The notes beneath the pieces are model-generated. The model saw only the letters and a program-made list of their open reading frames with translations, was not told the origin of the DNA and did not search any database. Positions 34,532 to 43,129 of a stretch of DNA of 64,000 nt are shown here, one piece after another. The position numbers and the translations under genes were made by a program. This DNA is from Paracoccaceae bacterium (lineage in GTDB: Bacteria > Pseudomonadota > Alphaproteobacteria > Rhodobacterales > Rhodobacteraceae): assembly GCA_018222585.1 (NCBI GenBank), contig JAAFAB010000004.1:248001-312000 (forward strand), given 5' to 3'. Every line of letters starts with the position of its first letter. Within the stretch, counting starts at the first letter, position 1.

Positions 34532-35233
34532 ATGTCCGACGAAGAAGACGAAATCATTCTCGCCGACCTCGATGACGAGGAACTCGTCCAGCAGATGATG
34601 GACGATCTCTACGACGGGATGAAGGAAGAGATCGAGGAAGGGGTGAACATCCTCCTCGAACGCGGCTGGGAACCCTACCGCGTCCTGACCGAGGCCCTGG
34701 TGGGCGGCATGACCATCGTCGGTGCCGATTTCCGCGACGGGATCCTCTTCGTCCCCGAGGTGCTGCTGGCCGCCAATGCGATGAAGGGCGGCATGGCGAT
34801 CCTGAAGCCGCTGCTGGCCGAGACCGGCGCGCGCACCATCGGCAAGATGGTGATCGGTACCGTCAAGGGCGACATCCACGACATCGGCAAGAACCTCGTC
34901 TCGATGATGATGGAAGGCGCGGGTTTCGAGGTCATCGACCTCGGCATCAACAATGCCGTCGAAGCCTACCTGGAGGCGATCGAGAAGGAACAGCCGGACA
35001 TCCTCGGCATGTCGGCCCTGCTGACCACCACCATGCCCTACATGAAGGTCGTGATCGACACGATGAAGGAACAGGGCATCCGCGACGACTACATCGTGCT
35101 GGTCGGCGGCGCGCCGCTGAACGAGGAATTCGGCAAGGCCATCGGCGCCGATGCCTATTGCCGCGATGCCGCCGTGGCGGTGGAAACCGCCAAGACCTTC
35201 ATGGCCCGCAAGCACAACCAGGCACCCGCCTGA
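34532..35233 (+). CDS. Corrinoid (B12)-binding methyltransferase protein, MtbC/MetH-B12 type
   Basis: A 233-residue protein made of the two modules that bind cobalamin in MetH: a helical cap (about residues 25-100) and a Rossmann-like B12 domain. The lower-ligand motif is GDIHDIGKN (DxHxxG, about 116-124), followed by the conserved SALLTTTM and VGGAPL strands. In the three-part methionine synthase of roseobacters such a protein shuttles the methyl group. AGGAAAG precedes the start. The gene is followed by DUF1638 and a YkgJ-like gene on the same strand, so an operon is likely. Confidence 0.92.
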   Translation: MSDEEDEIILADLDDEELVQQMMDDLYDGMKEEIEEGVNILLERGWEPYRVLTEALVGGMTIVGADFRDGILFVPEVLLAANAMKGGMAILKPLLAETGARTIGKMVIGTVKGDIHDIGKNLVSMMMEGAGFEVIDLGINNAVEAYLEAIEKEQPDILGMSALLTTTMPYMKVVIDTMKEQGIRDDYIVLVGGAPLNEEFGKAIGADAYCRDAAVAVETAKTFMARKHNQAPA

Positions 35234-35329
35234 CCTTGCCGGCCTGAGCACCGCCCGCAGGCGCGGACGTCCAGTCCGCGCCCCCCTCTACGTGGCGGGT
35301 TTCACCCGCCCTGCGCCCGGGGTCAGCCG

Positions 35330-35983
35330 ATGCCAGAGATCCCCCCAGACCTTCCCAACGACCAGGTGCTGACCGAGAGCGGCGCCAGTCTCGCCGAAGG
35401 GCACGCCCCGCTGCTGCTGATCGCCTGCGGCGCCCTGGCCCATGAAGTTCTGGCGCTGAAGCGCCTCAACGACTGGCAGCACCTCGACCTGATCTGCCTG
35501 CCGGCGATCCTGCACAATGCTCCCGACAAGATCACCCCGGCGGTCCGCGAGGCGGTCGAAAGACACCGCGCCCGCTATGCCCGCATCATGGTGCTCTACG
35601 GCGATTGCGGCACCGGCGGGCTGCTCGAAGCGGAATGCGCGCGCCTCGGCGTGACCATGCTGCCCGGTGCCCATTGCTACGCCTTCTTCGACGGGGTCGA
35701 GACCTTCGCCGCCCGGGACGAGATCACCGCCTTCTACCTGACCGACTTCCTGGCCCGCCAGTTCGACGCCTTCGTCTGGGAGCCCCTGGGCCTCGACCGT
35801 CACCCGCAGCTGCTGCCGATGTACTTCGGGCACTACGACCGGCTGGTCTACCTGGCCCAGACGGAGGACCCCGCGCTGACCGCGAAGGCCGAGGAGGCCG
35901 CCCGTCGGCTCGGCCTTGCATTCACCCGCCGTTTCACGGGATATGGCGACCTCGCCACCGCCCTGGAACGGACCGCCAAGTGA
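35330..35983 (+). CDS. DUF1638 protein, probable accessory factor of the B12 methyltransferase
   Basis: A 217-residue DUF1638 protein. Conserved elements are LLIACGALAHEV, the central VLYGDCGTGGLLE with a cysteine, and HCYAFFDG, suggesting metal or corrinoid contacts through Cys/His. Fitness data published for Phaeobacter linked a DUF1638 gene to methionine synthesis, and a role in reactivating the corrinoid cofactor was proposed. Here it is 96 bp downstream of the corrinoid gene, which fits. Its stop overlaps the GTG start of the next gene. Confidence 0.85.
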   Translation: MPEIPPDLPNDQVLTESGASLAEGHAPLLLIACGALAHEVLALKRLNDWQHLDLICLPAILHNAPDKITPAVREAVERHRARYARIMVLYGDCGTGGLLEAECARLGVTMLPGAHCYAFFDGVETFAARDEITAFYLTDFLARQFDAFVWEPLGLDRHPQLLPMYFGHYDRLVYLAQTEDPALTAKAEEAARRLGLAFTRRFTGYGDLATALERTAK

Positions 35984-36483
35984 CTACAGACACCCTCGCA
36001 ACCGATTGCTCGCGCTGCGCCGCGCTCTGTTGTCTCGCCCTCGCCTTCGACAAGGGCGACGACTTCGCCTTCGACAAGAACCCGGGCGAGCCCTGCCGCA
36101 ACCTCAGCGGCCACCAGTGTTCGATTCACGACAAGCTGACCAGCGAAGGCTTCCCGGGCTGCGTCGCCTATGACTGCCTCGGCGCCGGCAACCGAGTGGT
36201 CCAGGAGGTCTTCGCCGGCCAGTCCTGGCAGAAGAACCCGCAGCTGACGCGCCCGATGATGGAAGCCTTTTCAGGGATGCGCGAGGTGCACAAACGCATC
36301 GACCTGCTGCGCGCCGCCCGGTCCCTGCCGCTGTCGGACCGCGACGACCAGGCGCGGCGCGACTACCTCGCCCGGCTGGAACAGCACCGCTGGAGCGGGC
36401 CTGAGCTGAACGACTTCGAGGTCGGCCTGGCGCTGGAGATCGACCTCTGGTTCCACACCCTCAGGGGCTACCTGCCGGGCTGA
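35980..36483 (+). CDS. YkgJ-like cysteine-cluster protein
   Basis: A 167-residue protein with a cysteine-rich N-terminus: DCSRCAALCC (residues 9-18), CRNLSGHQCSIHDKL and GFPGCVAYDC. This CxxC...CC...C pattern is that of YkgJ-type zinc or iron-sulfur cluster proteins. The rest is helical. The start is a GTG overlapping the DUF1638 stop (GTGA, 35980-35983), so it is translationally coupled. Its partner role is unknown; it could help handle the metal of the methyltransferase system. Confidence 0.72.
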   Translation: MTTDTLATDCSRCAALCCLALAFDKGDDFAFDKNPGEPCRNLSGHQCSIHDKLTSEGFPGCVAYDCLGAGNRVVQEVFAGQSWQKNPQLTRPMMEAFSGMREVHKRIDLLRAARSLPLSDRDDQARRDYLARLEQHRWSGPELNDFEVGLALEIDLWFHTLRGYLPG

Positions 36484-36501
36484 GGTCCCACCCGATCCCG
36501 C

Positions 36502-36906
36502 CTAGCCCGCCGACTGTTCGCGGATACGCTGGATCATCGCCCGCAGCCCGTTCGACCGCTGTGCCGAGAGGTGATCCTGAAGCTGCAGCCGGGCCAGCTC
36601 GGCCTGGGCGTCGACCTTGGCCAGATCCGCCATCGCCACCCCGTCGTAAAGCGCATGGAGCACGGCGATCAGCCCGCGCACGATCATCGCGTCGCTCTCG
36701 CCGTCGAAGTGGAAGATGCCGCCCTCGGGGCGCATGTGCAGCCAGACCTGGCTGGCGCAGCCCTCGACCTTGGTGGCCGGCACCTTCAGCGCGTCCGGCA
36801 GGGGCGGCATGGCCTTGCCCAGCTCGATCACATGGCGATAGCGGTCTTCCCAATCCTCGAGAAACTCGAAATCGTCGACGATGTCCTCGAATGCCTGCTG
36901 GGCCAT
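36502..36906 (-). CDS. sufE: SufE-family sulfur acceptor
   Basis: A 134-residue SufE protein that accepts persulfide sulfur from the SufS cysteine desulfurase for iron-sulfur cluster assembly. The active-site loop is KVEGCASQVWLHM with the catalytic cysteine near residue 50. The N-terminal FEDIVDDFEFLEDWEDRYRHVIELG is the usual first helix. AAAGGAG precedes the ATG. No other suf gene is in the window. Confidence 0.94.
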   Translation of the reverse strand: MAQQAFEDIVDDFEFLEDWEDRYRHVIELGKAMPPLPDALKVPATKVEGCASQVWLHMRPEGGIFHFDGESDAMIVRGLIAVLHALYDGVAMADLAKVDAQAELARLQLQDHLSAQRSNGLRAMIQRIREQSAG

Positions 36907-37053
36907 GGGGCTCTCCTTTGCGCGTCTCTTCCGGGCCTAGGACAGGCACGGGCGAAGGTCCAGCCCCCGCCCCCTCGCATCTGGCGAAAACCCCCGGCTT
37001 TTCAAGACCTCCGCAACACGCTAGAGGTTCTTGGAACGACAAGGGGATCATCC

Positions 37054-37554
37054 ATGCGCAAGTTTCTTCCCGTCCTCCTCATTGCCGCCATCGGCCTTTC
37101 GGGCTGCGGCTACGTGCGGGACAGCCGCCTGAACCCGTTCAACTGGTTCGGCCGCGCCGAGGCCCGCGAACTGACCGCGCAGGAGGCCGCGCAGGAAACC
37201 AACCCCCTGATCCCGGAGAGATCCCGTTTCGCCCGTCCCGACGAGGTCGACCTGCGCGACCGCGTCGCCGGCCTGGAAAGCCTGGTGGTCGAACGGATCC
37301 CCGGCGGTGCCATCGTCCGCGTCACCGGCATCTCGGCCGCGGCCGGTGCCTATGACGTCGAGCTGCGCGAACTGCCCGGCGAGGCCGGCGTGGCGCGCTA
37401 CGAGATGGTTTCCTACCTGCCCGAGGTGGCGCAGGCCGCGCCGGTCCAGTCCCGCCGGATCACCGCCGCCACCCGGATCTCCGACACCGCCCTGGCACAG
37501 GTGCGCACCATCGAGGTGCTCAGCGCCTCCAACGCCCTGACCTCGCGGCGCTGA
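37054..37554 (+). CDS. Lipoprotein of unknown function
   Basis: A 166-residue protein with a lipoprotein signal peptide: MRKFLPVLLIAAIGLSGC, lipobox LSGC with the lipidated Cys18. The residue after Cys is Gly, so outer-membrane sorting is likely. The mature part is soluble, with a predicted beta-rich domain at about 60-160. AAGGGG precedes the start. Its stop overlaps the start of the GNAT gene (TGATG), so both are co-translated. No named family recognised. Confidence 0.82.
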   Translation: MRKFLPVLLIAAIGLSGCGYVRDSRLNPFNWFGRAEARELTAQEAAQETNPLIPERSRFARPDEVDLRDRVAGLESLVVERIPGGAIVRVTGISAAAGAYDVELRELPGEAGVARYEMVSYLPEVAQAAPVQSRRITAATRISDTALAQVRTIEVLSASNALTSRR

Positions 37555-37991
37555 TGCTGCGCGCCGCCGAGGCCCGCGACGCGGCGGCCATTGCCGCCTG
37601 CGCGGACGCGGCCTATGCGCGTTACATCCCCCTGATCGGCCGCAAGCCGGCCCCGATGCTGGCCGATGTCCCGGCCCAGATCGCCGCCGGGCAAGTCACC
37701 GTCTGGGACGATGGCGGGGTGCTGGCCTACATGGTGGCCTTCCCGCGCGACGGCGCCTTTTTCCTGGAAAGCATCGCCGTAGCGCCCGAGGCGGCTGGCC
37801 GGGGCCTGGGCAAACGCCTGATGCGGCACGTCGAGGACAGAGCCCGGGCGCGGGGCTTTGACCGCGTCACGCTCTATACCAACGCGAAGATGGTCGAGAA
37901 CCTGGCAATCTATCCGCACCTCGGATACAGCGAAACCGCCCGTCGCAGCGAGGGCGGTTTCGATCGTGTCTGGTTCGAGAAGCGGCTCTGA
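37554..37991 (+). CDS. GNAT-family N-acetyltransferase
   Basis: A 145-residue acetyltransferase. The acetyl-CoA binding motif A is VAPEAAGRGLGKRLMRHVE (Q/RxxGxG/A type, about residues 78-96), preceded by the LESIAV strand and followed by the YTNAKMVENLAIYPHLGY motif B region. The acceptor substrate is unknown. It begins inside the stop of the lipoprotein gene. It is convergent with rnd, with three bases between the stops. Confidence 0.88.
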   Translation: MLRAAEARDAAAIAACADAAYARYIPLIGRKPAPMLADVPAQIAAGQVTVWDDGGVLAYMVAFPRDGAFFLESIAVAPEAAGRGLGKRLMRHVEDRARARGFDRVTLYTNAKMVENLAIYPHLGYSETARRSEGGFDRVWFEKRL

Positions 37992-37994
37992 GGC

Positions 37995-39155
37995 TCAGCC
38001 GAGGTCGACGGTGATCACCTTCTGGCCCTTGGTGGCCAGGCCGATCTTGCCTTCGCACAGCCGGATCGCATCCGCCCCGAAGACATCCCGACGCCAGCCG
38101 CTGAGCGAGGGGACATCGCGCTGACCGGCGGCCAGCTCGTCCAGCTCCGACGTGGCGGCGATCAGCTTGGGCGCCACGCCTGCAGTGTCGGACTTGGCCT
38201 TCAGCAGGACGCGCAGCATGTCGGCCAATGCCGGGTTCACCTGCAGCTTTTCCTTGCTCTTGTCGGGCTTCGGGAGATCCGCATCGGGGCAGTCGAGCCC
38301 CGCCTTGACGGCGGCCAGGATGCCCTCGGCGATCTCGCCCTTGCGGGCTTCGCGCAGCAGCAGCCGGGCACGGGACAGGTCCTGCGGGGTCTGCGGCTTG
38401 GTCGAGGCCAGCTCGACCAGCGCGTCGTCCTTGTAGACCCGGTTGCGCGGTACGTTCCGTGTCTGGGCATAGCTTTCGCGGAACTTCGCCAGCTCGCGCA
38501 GCACGCCGAGGAACCGGCCCGAGTTGGTGCGGGTGCGCACCCGCTGCCAGGCGTCCTCGGGGCGCACGATATAGGTTTCGGGGTTGGTCAGGATGCCCAT
38601 CTCCTCGGCCACCCAGGCGGCGCGGCCGTCCTTCTTCAGCTGGGCCGAGAGATATTCGTAGATCTTGCGCAGGTGGGTCACGTCGGCCAGGGCGTATTTC
38701 TTCTGCGCCTCGGTCAGCGGACGGCGCGACCAATCGGTGAAGCGGCTGGACTTGTCCAGGTTTTCCCGGGCGATACGGCGCACCAGCGTCTCGTATCCGA
38801 CCTGTTCGCCAAAGCCGCAGACCATGGCCGCAACCTGGGTATCGAACAGCGGCGCCGGGATCAGGCCCGCATCGACGAAGAAGATTTCCAGGTCCTGCCG
38901 CGCGGCATGGAAGACCTTGACCACGTTCTCGTCACGGAAGAGGTCGTAAAGCGGTTCCAGCGACAGCTCTTCTGACAGCGGATCGACCAGCACCGCGCCC
39001 TCGTCGCCCTCGCCCGGCATGGCAAGCTGCACCAGACAAAGCTGGGAATAGTAGGTGCGTTCGCGCAGGAACTCCGTGTCGACGGTGACGTAGGGATGGC
39101 TCTTCGCTTCGGCGCAAAAGGCCGCCAGCTCGTCGGTACGGGTAATCGTCTGCAT
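37995..39155 (-). CDS. rnd: Ribonuclease D
   Basis: A 3'-5' exoribonuclease for tRNA 3' maturation; 386 residues. DEDDy catalytic motifs are visible: ExoI VDTEFLRERTYY (residues 24-35), ExoII VFHAARQDLEIF (about 81-92) and ExoIII YALADVTHLRKIYEYL (about 154-169) with the tyrosine or aspartate pair. An HRDC domain follows (about 205-290). The protein ends ITVDLG. The ribosome-binding site is weak. It is monocistronic between convergent GNAT and the oxidoreductase gene. Confidence 0.95.
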   Translation of the reverse strand: MQTITRTDELAAFCAEAKSHPYVTVDTEFLRERTYYSQLCLVQLAMPGEGDEGAVLVDPLSEELSLEPLYDLFRDENVVKVFHAARQDLEIFFVDAGLIPAPLFDTQVAAMVCGFGEQVGYETLVRRIARENLDKSSRFTDWSRRPLTEAQKKYALADVTHLRKIYEYLSAQLKKDGRAAWVAEEMGILTNPETYIVRPEDAWQRVRTRTNSGRFLGVLRELAKFRESYAQTRNVPRNRVYKDDALVELASTKPQTPQDLSRARLLLREARKGEIAEGILAAVKAGLDCPDADLPKPDKSKEKLQVNPALADMLRVLLKAKSDTAGVAPKLIAATSELDELAAGQRDVPSLSGWRRDVFGADAIRLCEGKIGLATKGQKVITVDLG

Positions 39156-39223
39156 CTAGGGCTTTCTGCTGATCCTGTTGGGCCTGCCTTCACCCATCCG
39201 TCATACTTGCCTTGTCAGCGGAT

Positions 39224-39252
39224 GGGAAGGGGGCGACAGGCACCCCCTTCCC
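39224..39252 (-). terminator. Hairpin after the Old Yellow Enzyme gene
   Basis: Perfect 10-bp arms GGGAAGGGGG and CCCCCTTCCC are separated by a nine-base loop. It lies 6 bp past the stop codon of the oxidoreductase gene. There is no T-run after it on the minus strand, so it may slow decay of the mRNA end more than terminate. Confidence 0.5.
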
Positions 39253-39257
39253 CGGCA

Positions 39258-40364
39258 TTACACCAGCTCGGCCAGGTCAGCGGCATCGAAGCCGCGCAGC
39301 TGGTCGGTGGCACCGGCACGGACCTTCGAGACCCAATCCGCATCCGACAGCAGGGCGCGACCGACGGCGATCAGGTCGAACTCCTCGTTCTCCATCCGGC
39401 GCACCAGCTGGTCCAGGGGCGTGGCCTGGCTGCCCTGGCCGCCGAAGGCCGCGAGGAATTCGCCGGACAACCCGACAGAGCCTACCGAGATCGTCGGCTG
39501 GCCGGTGACCTTCTTCGCCCATCCGGCAAAGTTCAGGCCCTCTTCGCCGTCGAGCTCGGGGAACTCGGGTTCCCAGAAACGCCGTTGAGAGGCGTGAATG
39601 ATGTCGACACCGGCGTCGACCAGCGGAGCCAGCCATTGCTCCATCTCCTGCGGCGTTTCGGCGAGTCGCGCGGCATAGTCCTGCTGTTTCCATTGCGACA
39701 GGCGCAGAATCAGCGGGAAGTCGGGCCCGACGGCGGCGCGGGCGGCCTTCACCGCCTCGACGGCAAAGCGCGAGCGGTCGGCGATGGTGGCACCGCCCCA
39801 GGCGTCTTCCCGCAGGTTGGTGCCGGACCAGAAGAACTGGTCGATCAGGTAGCCATGGGCCCCGTGCAGTTCGGCCACGTCGAAGCCCAGGCGCTTGGCA
39901 TCGGCGGCGGCCTTGGCAAAGGCCGCAATGGTGGCCTCGATATCGGCCTCGGTCATGGCGGTGCCGCGCGGATCACCGGGGCCGACCAGGCCCGAGGGGC
40001 TCTCGACAGGGGCCTCGGGTTCCCACTCACCGGCGCGGGTCGAGCCGGTGTGCCAGATCTGCGGGCCCATCTTGCCGCCGGCTCCATGGACCGCCTCGAT
40101 GACCTGCTGCCAGCCTTCCAGTGCGGCGCCATGGAAGAAGGGGATCCCCTGCAGGTTGCGAGAGGCCGGGCGGTCGATCACCGTGCCTTCCGACAGGATC
40201 AGCCCCACCTCGCCCTCGGCGCGGCGACGGTAGTATTCGGCATTGGCGGCGCCCGGCAGACCCTCGGGGGCCATGGCGCGGGTCATCGGCGCCATGACGA
40301 TACGGTTCTTCAGCTCCAGCCCCTTGTAGCTGAACGGACGGAACAGGGTTTCGGTGGTGCTCAT
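39258..40364 (-). CDS. NADH:flavin oxidoreductase, Old Yellow Enzyme family
   Basis: A 368-residue FMN-dependent ene-reductase. Family features: LKNRIVMAPMTRAMA (residues 18-32), the active-site ELHGAHGYLIDQFF (about 167-180), and the phosphate-binding GSVG and VGRALLSDADW near the C-terminus. Classical OYEs reduce activated C=C bonds of enones and nitro compounds. AGAGGATA precedes the start. It is divergent from an HxlR regulator, which probably represses it in response to electrophiles; this pairing is common for ene-reductases. Confidence 0.92.
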   Translation of the reverse strand: MSTTETLFRPFSYKGLELKNRIVMAPMTRAMAPEGLPGAANAEYYRRRAEGEVGLILSEGTVIDRPASRNLQGIPFFHGAALEGWQQVIEAVHGAGGKMGPQIWHTGSTRAGEWEPEAPVESPSGLVGPGDPRGTAMTEADIEATIAAFAKAAADAKRLGFDVAELHGAHGYLIDQFFWSGTNLREDAWGGATIADRSRFAVEAVKAARAAVGPDFPLILRLSQWKQQDYAARLAETPQEMEQWLAPLVDAGVDIIHASQRRFWEPEFPELDGEEGLNFAGWAKKVTGQPTISVGSVGLSGEFLAAFGGQGSQATPLDQLVRRMENEEFDLIAVGRALLSDADWVSKVRAGATDQLRGFDAADLAELV

Positions 40365-40413
40365 CTGGTATCCTCTGTGTGCAGGTGCAGAAAATTCTAC
40401 GCTTGCCCCCTAA

Positions 40414-40428
40414 GTATAAATTGGATAC
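40414..40428. promoter_or_regulatory. Candidate HxlR operator GTAT-N7-ATAC
   Basis: The inverted repeat GTAT-AAATTGG-ATAC lies in the 134-bp gap between the divergent oxidoreductase and HxlR genes. The second half-site type GATAC recurs at 40451-40455. HxlR-type regulators bind short GTAT/ATAC-like inverted repeats, so this is a plausible operator; it has not been tested. Confidence 0.35.
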
Positions 40429-40498
40429 CTGGTGTCAATCAGGCACCTGAGATACACTAGGTCACCCTCAGGAAACCCGCTGCCACGGAGGTAACCGC

Positions 40499-40912
40499 AT
40501 GGAAGACATGTCCCCCGAGACGCTTGAGCAGATCGCGCCCATCTCGCCGCCGATGCGTCCGGAGTGCTTTTCGCAGGATTGCCCCAGCCGGGACGTGCTG
40601 GACCAGATCGCCGACAAGTGGTCACTGATGATCCTCAGCGTTCTGTCCGGCGGACCGACCCGCTTCAACGAGATCAAGCGGCGGCTGGAGGGGATTTCCC
40701 AGAAGAGCCTGAGCCAGACCCTGCGCAAGCTGGAGCGCAACGGGTTGGTACGGCGCGAGGTGCTGAACACCGCGCCCGTGGCGGTGCAGTACAGGCTGAA
40801 CCCGCTGGGTCATACCCTGCTGCCGCATTTCCGTGCGCTCTACGCCTGGACCCATTCCTACATCGACCAGATCAATGCCGCACGGCAGGAATTCGACGCC
40901 CGGCAGAAGTAA
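40499..40912 (+). CDS. HxlR-family transcriptional regulator
   Basis: A 137-residue winged-helix regulator. The HxlR core is DQIADKWSLMILSVLSGGPTR followed by FNEIKRRLEGISQKSLSQTLRKLERNGLV (about residues 36-85). A cysteine pair, CFSQDC (about residues 22-27), just before the HTH could sense thiol-reactive compounds, as in QorR/YodB-type members. GGAGG precedes the ATG. It is divergent from the ene-reductase gene, which is its likely target. Confidence 0.9.
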   Translation: MEDMSPETLEQIAPISPPMRPECFSQDCPSRDVLDQIADKWSLMILSVLSGGPTRFNEIKRRLEGISQKSLSQTLRKLERNGLVRREVLNTAPVAVQYRLNPLGHTLLPHFRALYAWTHSYIDQINAARQEFDARQK

Positions 40913-41010
40913 GTATCAGCAATGTGAATGCTGATCGCGACAACCATTCATTTCCTTAAAGTATCGGAGGGGGCTATGCCAAGGTCGCCCTCAACCCGAA
41001 AGGACATGAC

Positions 41011-41187
41011 ATGGCGCATTGCGACGCCCATTCCCCTGCCCCGACCTTTCGACTGCCCGTCAAAGGTCTGACCGCCGCCGCGCTTCTGGTGGTCTTCCTG
41101 CTGCTCACCCTGGTGATGCCGCGGACCGAACTGGATCCCGACATGGCCTGGCGCGGCAACTCCGCCTCGCTGGAGATGATCCGCTAG
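41011..41187 (+). CDS. Small single-pass membrane protein
   Basis: A 58-codon frame. The N-terminus MAHCDAHSPAPTFRLPVKG precedes one strong transmembrane helix (LTAAALLVVFLLLTLVM), then a polar tail ending NSASLEMIR. AAAGGA lies eight bases before the ATG. The stop TAG shares CTAG with the stop of purN on the other strand. Coding support is the ribosome-binding site and clean helix; no function is suggested. Confidence 0.6.
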   Translation: MAHCDAHSPAPTFRLPVKGLTAAALLVVFLLLTLVMPRTELDPDMAWRGNSASLEMIR

Positions 41188-41765
41188 AGCGTTTCGGCGA
41201 ACCGGCGCAGCATGGCAGGATAGAGCCTGTGCTCTTCCACCAGCACCCGCGCCGCCAGGGTCTCGGGTGTGTCGCCCGGGACCACGGGCACCCGGGCCTG
41301 GCCGATGATCGGGCCGTCATCCAGCTCTGCCGTCACCTCGTGCACCGTGCAGCCGGCTTCGGCATCTCCCGCCTCCAGCGCCCGTTCATGGGTGTGCAAC
41401 CCCTTGTATTTCGGCAGCAAGGACGGGTGGATGTTCAGCATCCGGCCCGCGTAGTGGCGGATGAAGCCCGGCGTCAGGATGCGCATGAACCCGGCCAGGC
41501 AAAGGATGTCAGGCTGCGCCGCGTCAAGGTGGCGGATCAGCTCGGCCTCGAAGGCCGCGCGGTCCTTGCCGAAAGGGCGGTGATCGACCGCGAAGGTGTC
41601 CACGCCCAGTGCGGCGGCCTTGACCAGCCCGCCCGCCCCGGGGTCGTTCGAGCCGACCAGTACAGGCCGCGCCGGGTGATCGCCGGTCATGCTCTCGACC
41701 AGCTTCACCATGTTCGAGCCGCCCCCCGAGACCAGGATGGCGACGCGCTTTTGGCCGTCACTCAA
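41184..41765 (-). CDS. purN: Phosphoribosylglycinamide formyltransferase
   Basis: Transfers a formyl group from 10-formyl-THF to GAR in purine synthesis. The protein is about 193 residues. Motifs: VAILVSGGGSNM (near residue 8), LAGFMRILTPGFI (about 88-100), and the catalytic NIHPSLLPKYKGLHTHERAL (Asn/His/...Asp). I chose a TTG start at 41765, just past the purM stop, giving LSDGQKRVAIL; GGAGG lies in the end of purM. A longer frame starts inside purM and is less likely. purM-purN is the usual order. Confidence 0.93.
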   Translation of the reverse strand: MSDGQKRVAILVSGGGSNMVKLVESMTGDHPARPVLVGSNDPGAGGLVKAAALGVDTFAVDHRPFGKDRAAFEAELIRHLDAAQPDILCLAGFMRILTPGFIRHYAGRMLNIHPSLLPKYKGLHTHERALEAGDAEAGCTVHEVTAELDDGPIIGQARVPVVPGDTPETLAARVLVEEHRLYPAMLRRFAETL

Positions 41766-41769
41766 GGGC

Positions 41770-42813
41770 TCAGCCCTCCTGGCCGGTATAGCGGATGCCC
41801 TCTTCGGCGGTGACATGGCCCAGGGTGCAGACGGTCTCGCCCGCCTCGGCCAGCAGCGCCGTCAGCGCCTCGGCCTGATCGGGCGCAACCACCAGCACCA
41901 TGCCGATGCCGTAGTTGAAGGTCTTCAGCATCTCGGCCTCGGCGATGCCGCCCTGGGCCTGCAGCCACTGGAAGACACCGGGCTTTTCCCAGGAGGTCAG
42001 GTCGATCTCGGCGCCCAGACCCTGCAGGACGCGCGGCAGGTTCTCGGTCAACCCGCCGCCGGTGATATGCGCGAGGGCGTGCACGCCCCCTGCCCGCACG
42101 GCCTCGAGGCAGGATTTCACGTAAAGCCGTGTCGGCGTCAGCAGCGCCGCGCCAAGCGTACCCTCGGCCCAGGGGCAATCGGCATCCCAGCCGAGGCCCG
42201 AATTCTCCACGATCTTGCGCACCAGCGAATAGCCGTTGGAATGCACCCCGTCCGAGGCGAGGCCCAGCAGGACATCGCCCGCCGCAACGCCCGCCGGCAG
42301 GTCGCTGCCGCGCTCCATGGCGCCGACGGCAAAGCCCGCCAGGTCGAAATCGCCCTTGGCATACATGCCCGGCATCTCGGCGGTTTCACCGCCGATCAGC
42401 GCCGCGCCCGAGGCCTTGCAGCCCGCGGCGATGCCTTCGACGATGCGCGCGGCGGCGTCGAGTTCCAGCTTGCCGGTGGCGAAATAATCGAGGAAGAACA
42501 GCGGCTCGGCGCCCTGGCAGACCAGGTCGTTGACGCACATGGCCACGAGGTCGATGCCGATGGTGTCGACGTTGCCGGTGTCGATGGCGATCCGCAGCTT
42601 GGTGCCGACGCCGTCGGTGGCCGCGACGAGGATCGGATCCTCGAACCCGGCGGCCTTCAGGTCGAAGAGCGCCCCGAAACCGCCCAGACCGGCCATGGTG
42701 CCGGGCCGTTCGGTGGATTTCGCCGCCGGCTTGATCCGATCGACAAGATCGTTGCCGGCCTGGATATCGACCCCTGCTTCGGCATAGGTGATGCCGTTCT
42801 TGCCCTTTTCCAT
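41770..42813 (-). CDS. purM: Phosphoribosylformylglycinamidine cyclo-ligase (AIR synthetase)
   Basis: Closes the imidazole ring of purines using ATP. 347 residues with PurM hallmarks: [17 protein letters not shown] (residues 7-23), [11 protein letters not shown], the ATP-grasp-like region [17 protein letters not shown] and the glycine-rich [15 protein letters not shown]. The start at 42813 has GGGAGG and removes a doubtful upstream extension. It is the first gene of purM-purN. The stop is directly followed by the purN TTG start. Confidence 0.96.
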   Translation of the reverse strand: MEKGKNGITYAEAGVDIQAGNDLVDRIKPAAKSTERPGTMAGLGGFGALFDLKAAGFEDPILVAATDGVGTKLRIAIDTGNVDTIGIDLVAMCVNDLVCQGAEPLFFLDYFATGKLELDAAARIVEGIAAGCKASGAALIGGETAEMPGMYAKGDFDLAGFAVGAMERGSDLPAGVAAGDVLLGLASDGVHSNGYSLVRKIVENSGLGWDADCPWAEGTLGAALLTPTRLYVKSCLEAVRAGGVHALAHITGGGLTENLPRVLQGLGAEIDLTSWEKPGVFQWLQAQGGIAEAEMLKTFNYGIGMVLVVAPDQAEALTALLAEAGETVCTLGHVTAEEGIRYTGQEG

Positions 42814-42999
42814 CGGGACCTCCCGCACGCTGACCTGGATGGTGGTCCGGCTAGCCGATCCCGGGCCGGGGCGCAATCGGAAAGGCGCCTGTCCTGCCCT
42901 CTCGCGCGCGCCCGCCCGCCTGAACACCGCGTGCGCGAGCGGGATCCCGGCCCCGCCCGCTTGACCACCGCCGCCTGCCACCATATCCATGTCAGCGGC

Positions 43000-43075
43000 G
43001 GGCCTGTAGCTCAACGGTTAGAGCAGAGCGCTCATAACGCTTTGGTTGCGGGTTCAAATCCTGCCGGGCCTACCA
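43000..43075 (+). tRNA. tRNA with CAU anticodon, probably tRNA-Ile2 (lysidine type)
   Basis: A complete 76-base tRNA with encoded CCA. Acceptor stem GGGCCTG pairs with CGGGCCT; the anticodon stem-loop is GAGCG-CTCATAA-CGCTT (anticodon 43033-43035); the T arm is GCGGG-TTCAAAT-CCTGC. The anticodon CAU could mean Met or Ile2. The D-arm GGTTAGAGCAG, the loop CTCATAA and the variable loop TGGTT resemble E. coli tRNA-Ile2 more than elongator tRNA-Met, so C34 is probably modified to lysidine by TilS. Its 3' end is the likely phage attachment site. Confidence 0.92.
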
Positions 43076-43111
43076 AGAACCGTCGTTTTCCCAATAAAAT
43101 CAATGGCAATG

Positions 43112-43129
43112 TGGCCCACGCTGGCCCAC
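43112..43129. repeat. Paired TGGCCCAC repeats next to the tRNA (attachment-arm-like)
   Basis: TGGCCCAC occurs at 43112-43119 and 43122-43129, ten bases apart, in the 155-bp gap after the tRNA 3' end. Direct short repeats one helical turn apart are typical arm-type sites for a tyrosine integrase in attL/attP. No integrase gene is next to it. The exact core of the attachment site cannot be defined without the other junction. Confidence 0.45.

Noticed and set aside
43000-43075. Calling the CAU tRNA as elongator tRNA-Met
   Set aside because: D-arm, anticodon loop and variable loop resemble tRNA-Ile2 more closely; Met cannot be fully excluded without a lysidine-identity model.
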